From: Bactericera cockerelli
Taxonomy: Eukaryota; Arthropoda; Insecta; Hemiptera; Triozidae
Assembly: GCA_024516035.1 (NCBI GenBank)
Contig: CM044955.1
Location: 40,464,006-40,528,005 of the forward strand
Length of the DNA stretch: 64,000 bases
Direction: 5' to 3'
In this document: piece after piece, positions 55,301 through 64,000 of the stretch
Position numbering within the stretch: position 1 is the stretch's first letter
How the letters are laid out: the number at the start of each line of letters is the position of its first letter
Made by a program: the position numbers and the translations under genes
Notes under the pieces: model-generated
Seen by the model: only the letters and a program-made list of their open reading frames with translations
Databases searched by the model: none
Told to the model about the DNA's origin: nothing

Positions 55301-55892
55301 AATGCTAGGTCCAGTTTAAAAAGATATTATGTTTGCAGACATATTGACCATTACTTAATTTACTTAAAACACGTTTTATTAAATCACTTATTTGGATGAG
55401 CAGAAGTCACTGATGTGAAATTACTTATGAAGTTACTTTATCTTAGGAATGAGATTACACATATTGACGGTAGTTTCTCAAAATACTGTATAAAATATCT
55501 TTACCTTTTATGTATTTGAGTTTTACTAATTATCTCAGGAAAACTAATTAATCTATTCAAATTTCGGAATTCACTCGATTTTGAAAATGTTTTGCAAATT
55601 TTACTTTCAATTTCCGGTGTTGCCACAGGGTATTGGATCTCGTTCCGAGACGGTTCGGAGAACATGTACTCGGGACGAGTTAGCTCGGATCTTGTCCCGA
55701 GTTAGCTCGGGCATAGATCCGGGATAGGTTCCGAGTAAGTTGGTTAAACATTCTCCGGGAGAGTTCCAATCCATTCCCGCAGCACTCCCAGAGAAAGATG
55801 TTTCCGAGCACGCTGTTTTTACTCTCTCGTATCAATCTCCGAGACTACTATATCGGAGTTAGTAGATCAGAGACACCTTTTTGTTTAAGGGG
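52370..55892. mobile_element. E-family element E1, complete
   Basis: Begins CCCCTTAAACAAAAA and ends TTTTTGTTTAAGGGG, a 15-bp inverted pair. Subterminal zones rich in CTCGG/CCGAG words lie inside both ends (52383-52715, about 16 words; 55630-55860, about 8 words). The 3.5-kb interior is AT-rich with no long frame; a 109-codon frame (53467-53796, -) recurs in the copies but has no known motif. S5-like pieces lie at 53925-54035, and related body segments recur near 54060, 54420 and 54550. No target duplication is evident at this copy. Superfamily unknown. Confidence 0.85.
52383..52715. repeat. E1 left subterminal CTCGG/CCGAG array
   Basis: Alternating words such as TCTCGGAACCGTCTCCGAG, joined by CC or AACAT and followed by TCTCGGGGACTGTCTCCGAG. 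Many pairs are self-complementary. Compared with E4 (62124-62435), E1 has one extra 22-bp unit. This looks like a protein-binding or structure-forming transposon end. Confidence 0.85.
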
Positions 55893-56258
55893 AATACAAG
55901 AAACCATTTTCTTGCAGTCCGCTTTGTGAAAAACTATTGGCTGTCGCGGGCGTCTGAAAAACACGAAATTGGGCCATAATCGTGGAAAGCCACACGAAAA
56001 TTGCTAACACCATATTATTATGATTGCGGCTTGGGGCCTATTTCAAAAATGTATCTGATGAAAAGGATTGTGTGGGCTTTCTGCCCGCAAGTAGCTTTTT
56101 TTTTTTTTTTTTTTTTTAATTTGTGTTTAACGTCGCTTTCAACTGCATGGTCATATCACGACGGGTAAGTAGCTTTAAAATGCTAGAAAAAAAATCCGCT
56201 GAACGTGTGTATAGTGGAAAAGCCCCCAAAAACTACATATAAACCCAACAAATGAATG
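55893..56258. other. Spacer between inverted E1 and E2
   Basis: 366 bp of non-E sequence, including the S5 fragment at 56099-56166. TTTTCTTGCAG (~55909-55919) resembles a splice acceptor, but no supported exon follows. This could be original host DNA or cargo. Confidence 0.5.
56099..56166 (-). mobile_element. 5'-truncated S5 SINE with 10-bp target duplication
   Basis: A T-run (A-tail on the minus strand), GTGTTTAACGTCGCTTTCAA and GGTCATATCACGACGG form the extreme 3' end of S5. AAGTAGCTTT flanks it at 56089-56098 and 56167-56176. Confidence 0.88.
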
Positions 56259-57469
56259 CCCCTTAAACAAAAAGGTGTCTCCGATCTACTAACTCCGATA
56301 TAGTAGTCTCGGAGATTGATACGATAGTGTCAAAAACAGAGTGCTCGGAGACACGTTTCTCTGGTAGTACTACGAGAGAGTAAAAAAAGCGTGCTCAGAA
56401 ACATCTTTCTCTGGGAGTACTGCGGGAATGGATTGAAACTCTCCCGGAGAATGTTTAACCAACTTACTCGGAACCTATCCCGGATCTATGCCCGAGCTAA
56501 TTCGGGACAAGATCCAAGCTAACTCGTCCCGAGTACATGTTCTCGGAACCGTCTCCGAACGAGATCCGGTACCCTGTGGCAACACCGGAAATTGAAAGTA
56601 AAATTTGCAAAACATTTTCAGAATCGAGTGAATTCCGAAATTTGAATAAATTAATTAGTTTTCCTGAGATAATTAGTAAAACTCAAATACATAAAAGGTA
56701 AAGATATTTTATACAGTATTTTGAGAAACTACCGTCAATATGTGTAATCTCATTCCTAAGATAAAGTAACTTCATAAGTAATTTCACATCAGTGACTTCT
56801 GCTCATCCAAATAAGTGATTTAATAAAACGTGTTTTAAGTAATTTAAGTAATGGTCAATATGTCTGCAAACATAATATCTTTTTAAACTGGACCTAGCAT
56901 TTAAAATAATTATGATCTATGGAGGAAATCCACATGATATTTTCCACCTGTTTACATGTATTGTGCATCCAATCCAACATAGCTTCAACCTGAAGAAACC
57001 TATTCAAGCTGCCTCCCTCCTCAAACATATTGAACCTGACATGGGATTTAAGTGAAAGTGACTACACATTGATGATTTAACAATATAATTATATCTAACA
57101 ATTTCTGATAAAAGTCCAACAAGTTGACTCTTCTAAAGTTCCTACATCATAGTTTTAGGGTATAACTAAAAAGAAATTTTTCTCTACTTTAAAAAGTTTA
57201 CTGTTCTAAAGTGTACCAATTTCCATGCATTAATCATAAGTGAGTTTTACACTCCAATTAGTGGGGTAAGCAATATCTAAACAATATCTTACATTTTACA
57301 TTGTTTTATAGTCAAACCAGGATATGTATGTGGAAATGCTGGAGATTAACCTGTTCCAGATATTCCACTTAATCAGAATCACACTCTTAATAAGTGTCTG
57401 ACTGGGGGATTTTGAACAGGGAGAAGACCAGTGTTTTGCTAGACAACTATAAACAGTGAACTGACTGTT

Positions 57470-57930
57470 TATAGTTGAATATCTATAAACAGTCAATACT
57501 TCGGTAAAGTTTTCAACATTTTACCAACTGATATAAGAAATATAAATGATTTAAAAATACTTCGATTAGAATTGAAAAAATGGTTTAAAAATGAAGATAA
57601 TAAAAATAAATTAATTAAACTCTGGGATTGAATAAAAATAATTACATTAAATGAATAACAATATCAATAAAGATCTATTAATTCACAAAAACAATCAATC
57701 TTAAAAGTAAAAGAATATAACTAAGAATTTAAATAAAATAGAAATTTAAATTAAAAACATGTAAATTTGCAGATTTTGGTATATACAAATATGACTTTTT
57801 TGTACGGTAGGGTCCAACACATGCTAACGCACTCAGGATCCTACTGAAACTTTGTGATTATAAGAGAAGAAGATGATTATATGTAAATAAATATATTTCA
57901 AGTATTTGTTGAAAAAAAAAAAAAAAAACT
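57470..57930 (+). mobile_element. Insertion specific to E2, ending in poly-A
   Basis: E1 and E3 run directly from AACTGACTAGCTAAAGGC through this point. In E2, AACTGACTG is followed by AT-rich sequence (TTTTACCAACTGATATAAGA, GTACGGTAGGGTCCAACACA, TTGTGATTATAAGAGAAGAA) ending in a long A run before CTAGCTAAAGGC. The first part reads in one frame as FNILPTDIRNINDLKILRLELKKWF, which is like the extreme C-terminus of a LINE reverse transcriptase (NxLPxxIR...FKxxLKxWL). It is therefore probably a 5'-truncated LINE. Confidence 0.65.
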
Positions 57931-59576
57931 AGCTAAAGGCTTTTTAATAGGTTCACATTATTGAAGATTTGACTATACTGTTCCATAATCAATAGATCCT
58001 GTGTTCAATTCACAGTTTTTTTTTCTTTCAAACAGCAAATTCTGTTCCCTTTAAAAATGAGGCATTTCAGGCTAAGTGAGGTTAATGTGGGTAGCTGGGA
58101 CTATTCCCAGTAAATTCAGTATACAACCCCCATTTTTATTTTAAATAAATAAATCTGTTCTCCAAAAATGTGAGGCTGGTATATCTAGCCCTACTCAGGC
58201 TGAGTGAGGTGAATGTGGGTAGCTGGTACTGTTCCCATTAAATTCAGAATGAAATTCCCATCCTCACTATCTCAAATCAGGACAGGGGTTTTTCATGAAC
58301 CAGCTATAACATAAAAAAAAATATTGTAAGTTTAGAAGAAGTATTAAGTGTTGCAAATTTAGACAGTTTTTTTTTTTTTAATTGTAATAAGTACATTTTT
58401 TTACTATAATGTGTTCATTATTTTAATTTTTAAAACAGTAGCTTGCATTATTCAGGATTTGACTACTCCCCGTAATCTAAAGATTTTGGTTAATTTTTGT
58501 TGTTGTGAAACAGATAATTCTCCTTCTTTAGAAAATATGAGGCTGGCATGTGTATACACAGCCTTTATCAGGCTGGGTGAGGTTAATGTGGCTACCTGGT
58601 ACTATTCCCAGTAAATTCAGAATAAAATGGCCCAACCCAGGCTTGGTGAGCTTAATGTGGGTAACAGGTTTGTGAGTTTCTTGCAAATGAGGGTAAAACC
58701 TCGGTCATGATATGACTATGCAATTGAGGTTAAACCCACTTTAATCAAACAAAAAAAAATCTGGAAGACTGTTATGAATGCCATGTTATAGTCAAAATTC
58801 TCTCTGGGTTCTATTTCCTAATTTCATCTTTAATAATCTCAACTTCTGTTCTGGTATTCTTTGTCTTCGGGCAGCCTGCTGCTGGGCAGGAAGATGGCAT
58901 TTCAGCATATCTCTCTCTTAATTACCTATATAAATAATAGATTTAGATTAATTAAGTCCACTTGGCTTAATTTATCTGCTGATTCTATGTATTATATTCT
59001 GTTTGTTTCATGTTTTTGTTTGTTACATATTTTTGCTTTTAATTCTTTTACCATGAAAATTAAAAAATATAAAACTGAAAAACACAAATTGTCTTCTTAT
59101 TTATTAATGTTAGCATTTCATCAACAGCTTTTCATCATTGTAGACCAAATTGCCTTGAAATAGTATATTTTTCATCAAATCCAAATTAATTTTAAAAATT
59201 TCCAGTGAAATCACAATTTTCAAATTTTCCGGGGCAATGGCGGCGGTATGAAATTCAATATGGAGCCCCTTAATTATTAAGTAGATATTCAATTTCCAAA
59301 ACCTTGTAAAAATAAGCTTAATAAAATGCTCAGGGGGTCTAAAATGTTAAGCCTTGTCAAAATAAGCTTTATAAAATGTTTGAATCTTGTCAAAATAAGT
59401 GTTTTTAAAATCTTTTTAAGCACTTTCTGTGCCGTCTGGGTAGTCTGCTGTGACTAAAGATAGAGATACTTTTAAGATGTGAACTTATGTGATACTTTTA
59501 TTTTCATGTCAATTTTTTTTCTAATGTTTCTAAATTGATTGCATAAGTAGTCAGATTAGCTAAATTGATTGCATAA

Positions 59577-60186
59577 GAGCGCACGATTAGCTCAGTGGTT
59601 AAGCTCTCGCTTGCCATGCGGAAGGTCCCGGGTTCGATCCCCCGTGCCGACAAAAATTTGTATTCTTAATTTGGTTACAATTGTTTGTAAGGGATACCTT
59701 CCGGTGCGCTCGTGTTGACCCAGCACCTAAATGGGAAGTATTGTGTCACTTCTCGCCCATCAGAGGGGAGGCATACTACGGGATGGGCAGGCTACAACAC
59801 AGACCACAAGCGTCTACAGTAGCTCCTGTTTCATGGCTACGAAATAAAAAAGGCTGTGAAACACTCATCTTTAAAAAAAAAAAAAAAAAAAAAAAAGTCA
59901 CTGTGGCAGAGTGAGTTAGCGCACTAGGCATTGCACTCATGGTGACCTGGGTTCGATTCCCAGCGGGGAGGATTTTTTCTGCTCTGTACTAGGATGTTCG
60001 GGGTCCACTCATACCTCGTGAGGAAAAATGAGTAGCTGCTTTAATGTGAAGCAGCAACCAGTGGCAGAATCTTAGGCAAAAAAAATAATACAAGATATTG
60101 TAAATTAAAGTGGTAAAGTCCTATGATTCTGCGCTACCCACTAAAATTGTGACATAATAACACAAAGAAAAAGCATTATTATTATA
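59577..60186 (+). mobile_element. Composite SINE: S2 then S1 in one insertion
   Basis: S2 at 59578-59870 has the best head: ATTAGCTCAGTGGTTAAGC, a TTGCCAT anticodon loop as in tRNA-Gly(GCC), and B box GGGTTCGATCCCC. It ends in poly-A (59873-59897). S1 follows directly (GTCACTGTGGCAGAGTGAGT) to ~60180 with a TTATTAT tail. One 16-bp target duplication, TAAATTGATTGCATAA, brackets the pair (59561-59576 and 60187-60202). A third copy of it lies at 59531-59546. Confidence 0.9.
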
Positions 60187-60351
60187 TAAATTGATTGCAT
60201 AAATATATTGATACCTTAGGTTCCTTGGGTCAAATAAGCATGGATTATCTCTATCAAGTAGGGGTCAGAAATGGACCTTAACTGAGTTAGAACCGACTTA
60301 AACTCGAAAAATTAATATTAAAAATTGAATTTGTATCCAATGTCCTAACTA

Positions 60352-62110
60352 CCCCTTAAACAAAAAGGTGTCTCTGATCTACTAACTCCGATATAGTAGT
60401 CTCGGAGATTGATACGAGAGAGTAAAAACAGCGTGCTCGGAAACATCTTTCTCTGGGAGTGCTGCGGGAATGGATTGAAACTCTCCCGGAGAATGTTTAA
60501 CCAACTTACTCGGAACCTATCCCGGATCTATTCCCGAGCTAGTTCGGGACAAGATCCAAACTCGTCCCGAGTACATGTTCTCCGAACCGTCTCGGAACGA
60601 GATCCAGTACCCTGTGGCAACACCGGAAATTGAAAGTAAAATTTGCAAAACATTTTCTAAATCGAGTGAATTCTGCAATTTGAATAAATTAATTAGTTTT
60701 CCTGAGATAATTAGTAAAACTCAAATACATAAGAGGTAAAGATATTTTATACAGTATTTTGAGAAACTACCGTCAATGTTATGTGTAATCTCATTCCTAA
60801 GATAACTTCATAAGTAATTTCACATCAGTGACTTCTGCTCATCCAAATAAGTGATTTAATAAAACGTGTTTTAAGTAATTTAAGTAATGGTCAATATGTC
60901 TGCAAACATAATATCTTTTTAAACATCTAGCATTTAAAATAATTATCACCAACATAAAGGCTAGAATAGCCGTCTTCAGTTAAAGAACGTGAAGAACTTG
61001 GTGCTCAATCAATAGATACTACTACTAAAATAATTATGATCTATGGAGGAAATCCACATGATATTTTCCACCTGTTTACATGTATTGTGCATCCAATCCA
61101 ACATAGCTTCAACCTGAAGATACCTATTCAAGCTGCCTCCCTCCTCAAACATATTGAACCTGACATGGGATAAGTGAAAGTGACTACAAATTGATGATTT
61201 ACACAAAATAATTATATCTAACAATTTCAGATAAAAGTCCAACAAGTTGACTCTTCTAAAGTTCCTACATCATAGTTTTAGGGTGTAACTAAAAAGAAAT
61301 TTTTCTCTACTTTAAAAAATTTACTGTTCTAAAGTGTACCAATTTCCATGCATTAATCATAAGTGAGTTTTACACTCCAATTAGTGGGGTAAGCAATATC
61401 TAAACAATATCTTACATTTTACATTGTTTTATAGTCAAACCAGGATATGTATGTGGAAATGCTGGAGATTAACCTGTTCCAGATATTCCACTTAATCAGA
61501 ATCACACTCTTAACAGTTGTCTGACTGGGGTATTTTAAACAGGGAAAAGACCAGTGTTTTGCTAGACAACTATGAACAGAGAACTGACTAGCTAAAGGCT
61601 TTTTAATAGGTTCACATTATTGAAGATTTGACTATACTGTTCCATAATCAATAGATCCTGTGTTCAATTCACAGTTTTTTTTTCTTTCAAACAGCAATTC
61701 TGTTCCCTTTAAAAATGAGGCATTCCTCTAGCCCTTATCAGGCTAAGTGAGGTTAATGTGGGTAGCTGGGACTATTCCCAGTAAATTCAGTATACAACCC
61801 CCATTTTTATTTTAAATAAATAAATCTGTTCTCCAAAAATGTGAGGCTGGTATATCTAGCCCTACTCAGGCTGAGTGAGGTGAATGTGGGTATCTGGTAC
61901 TGTTCCCATTAAATTCAGAATGAAATTCCCATCCTCACTATCTCAAATCAGGACAGGGGTTTTTCATGAACCAGCTATAACATAAAAAAAAAATATTGTA
62001 AGTTTAGAAGAAGTATTAAGTGTTGCAAATTTAGACAGTTTTTTTACTTGTAATAAGTACATTTTTTACTATAATGTGTTCATTAATTTTAATTTTTAAA
62101 ACAGTAGCTT
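60352..62110. mobile_element. E-family element E3, interrupted by E4
   Basis: Starts with the right-type end CCCCTTAAACAAAAAGGTGT, followed by the CTCGG-rich zone (60380-60610), then runs as reverse E sequence up to AACAGTAGCTT, where E4 begins. A ~75-bp extra segment at ~60945-61025 is absent from E1 and E2. Confidence 0.83.
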
Positions 62111-64000
62111 CCCCTTAAACAAAAAACAGTCTCGGAACCATCTCCGAGATCTAGGAACGAGATTGTATCGTCCTGTCTCGGATCCCAAAAAATGATATCG
62201 GAGACACCTAGGAGACCGTTCGGAGACTGCTACGGGACAGTCTACGTCCGCACCGTAGCGTCGATTGCTGGTGCTCGAGATTGCTCCAAGATCGGTCTCG
62301 GGAACTGTCTCCGAGATCATTCTCGGGGACCGTCTCCGAGCCTTCTCGGAACCGTCTCCGAGAACATTCTCGGGGACTGTCTCCGAGCCTTCTCGGAACC
62401 GTCTCCGAGAACATTCTCGGGGACTGTCTCTTCTAGACCACAGACCGTTTTAAATACCCTGGGAATTTTAGCTGTAAAACCACCTAAAAATAATACGACA
62501 CATTTTTATAATAGAACATATTTTTTATTGTGAAATTTAAAATAAAATAATTAAGAACAAAACAAAAAAAAAAGAAGAATAAACCTTAAAGAATGAAAAA
62601 TCCCAATAAGAGACTAGAAACAATTGGAATAAAGAGATTGCCATAGGCAATAACCAATAAACCCGCCCTTTAGTTAGGACATATGTATAGGACATTGGAT
62701 ACGAATTCAATTTTTAATATTAATTTTTCGAGTTTAAGTCAGTTCTAACTCAGTTAGGGTCCATTTCTGACCCCTAGTTGATAGAGATAATCCATGCTTA
62801 TTTGACCCAAGGAATCTAAGGTATCAATATATTTATGCAATCAATTTAGAAACATTAGAAAAAAAATTGACATGAAAATAAAAGTATCACATAAGTTCAC
62901 ATCTTAAAAGTATCTCTATCTTTAGTCACAGCAGACTACCCAGACGGCACAGAAAGTGTTTAAAAAGATTTTAAAAACACTTATTTTGACAAGATTCAAA
63001 CATTTTATAAAGCTTATTTTGACAAGGCTTAACATTTTAGAAACACTTTTATAAGCTTACTATTTCCTCCCCCTGAGCATTTTATTAAGCTTATTTTTAC
63101 AAGGTTTTGGAAATTGAATACCTAATTAATAATTAAGGGGCTCCATATTGAATTTCATACCACCGCCATTGCCCGGAAAAATTTGAAAATTGTGATTTCA
63201 CAGGAAATTTTTAAAATTAATTTGGATTTGATGAAAAATATGTACTATTTCAAGGCAATTTGGTTCTACAATGATGAAAAGCTGTTGATGAAATGCTAAC
63301 ATTAATAAATAAGAAGACAATTTGTGTTTTTCAGTTTATATTTTTCCATTTTCATGGTAAAAGAATTAAAAGCAAAAATATGTAACAAACAAAAACATGA
63401 AACAAACAGAATATAATACATAGAATCAGCAGATAAATTAAGCCAAGTGGACTTAATTAATCTAAATCTATTATACATATAGGTAATTAAGAGAGAGATG
63501 TGCTGAAATGCCATCTTCCTGCCCAGCAGCAGGCTGCCTGAAGACAAAGAATACCAGAACAGAAGTTGAGATTATTAAAGATGAAATTAGGAAATAGAAC
63601 CCAGAGAGAATTTTGACTATAATATGGCATTCATAAAAAAAGAACAGTCTTCCAGATTTTTTTTTGTTTGATTAAAGTGGGTTTAACCTCAATTGCATAG
63701 TCATATCATGACCAAGGTTTTACCCTCATTTGCAGGAAACTCACAAACCTGTTACCCACATTAAGCTCACTGAGCCTGGGTTGGGCCATTTTATTCTGAA
63801 TTTACTGGGAATAGTACCAGGTAGCCACATTAACCTCACCCAGCCTGATAAAGGCTGTGTATACACATGTCAGCCTCATATTTTCTAAAGAAGGAGAATT
63901 ATCTGTTTCACAACAACAAAAATGAACCAAAATCTTTAGATTACGGGGAGTAGTCAAATCCTGAATAATGCAAGCTACTGTTTTAAAAATTAAAATTAAT
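62111..64000. mobile_element. E-family element E4, runs off the window
   Basis: Begins CCCCTTAAACAAAAAACAGT with the left-type CTCGG array and is nearly identical to E1 52370-54250. It includes a short extra AAGATTCAAACATTTTATAA stretch near 62995. The remaining part lies beyond the window. Confidence 0.85.

Larger units (their letters stand above)
56259..60351. mobile_element. E-family element E2, reverse copy, interrupted
   Basis: Begins with the right-type end CCCCTTAAACAAAAAGGTGT and runs as the reverse complement of E1 down to the point matching ~52955. There E3 begins (60352), so the last ~585 bp including its left array are missing or beyond E3 and E4. It carries a composite SINE at 59577-60186, which E1 and E4 lack, and an extra ~450-bp AT-rich stretch (57480-57930, with an A run) absent from E3. 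Confidence 0.85.

Noticed and set aside
59578..59652. tRNA-Gly gene
   Set aside because: The anticodon arm looks like tRNA-Gly(GCC), but the acceptor pairing is imperfect and the unit continues into the S2 body and poly-A.
1..64000. CRISPR array or prokaryotic system
   Set aside because: The direct repeats present are contiguous minisatellites without unique spacers, and the window has spliced genes and SINEs.

Overview
This window is eukaryotic nuclear DNA from an invertebrate, almost certainly an insect. It is AT-rich and has GT-AG introns, 5S-rRNA-derived and tRNA-derived SINEs, Helitrons, TA-flanked long-TIR transposons and LINE fragments. A hemipteran is my best guess from the repeat types, but that is inference and not firm. 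I see no prokaryotic operon, CRISPR array, rRNA operon or viral genome.

Only one host gene can be read with confidence: a five-exon gene on the minus strand (46126-51764) for the splicing factor YJU2 (CCDC94/CWC16 family). Its exons join in frame to a 332-codon protein with the family N-terminus and a four-cysteine zinc site. A possible orphan first exon with a good splice donor lies at 41035-41098 (+). Everything else is repeats, relics of mobile elements, or unrecognised AT-rich DNA.

Layout. 1-9 kb: LINE RNase H-end fragment, dispersed repeats, SINEs, a (CCT)n tract and a small Helitron. 9-15 kb: a SINE, mostly unrecognised DNA, and a 33-bp minisatellite of 15 units. 15-19 kb: a decayed foldback element holding a SINE, half of a (TG)n-containing repeat, and a SINE inside a SINE with a clear target duplication. 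19.3-24 kb: a 39-bp minisatellite, then a 4.2-kb head-to-head array of ~800-bp units. 24.1-31.2 kb: three long-TIR foldback elements flanked by TA; one carries the C-terminal part of a retroelement protein with an RPD...WD nuclease-like motif, and another splits a SINE. 31-36 kb: SINEs, the other half of the (TG)n repeat, and a GC-rich patch interrupted by a hAT-type MITE with a perfect 8-bp target duplication. 36-41 kb: mostly unrecognised. 41.5-44 kb: a 45-bp minisatellite, a LINE reverse-transcriptase relic and more SINEs. 46-52 kb: YJU2 with SINE-loaded introns. 52.3-64 kb: four copies (E1-E4) of an unrecognised transposon family with 15-bp ends starting CCCCTTAAAC and dense CTCGG/CCGAG subterminal arrays. 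E1 and E2 face each other as a large inverted repeat; E3 interrupts E2, and E4 interrupts E3.

The parts do not form a pathway. The window is a record of nested transposition around one housekeeping splicing gene. The most interesting points are the E family, SINEs that share a body but have heads from different Pol III genes, the palindromic satellite, and a repeat whose long and short forms appear to exchange at an internal microsatellite.
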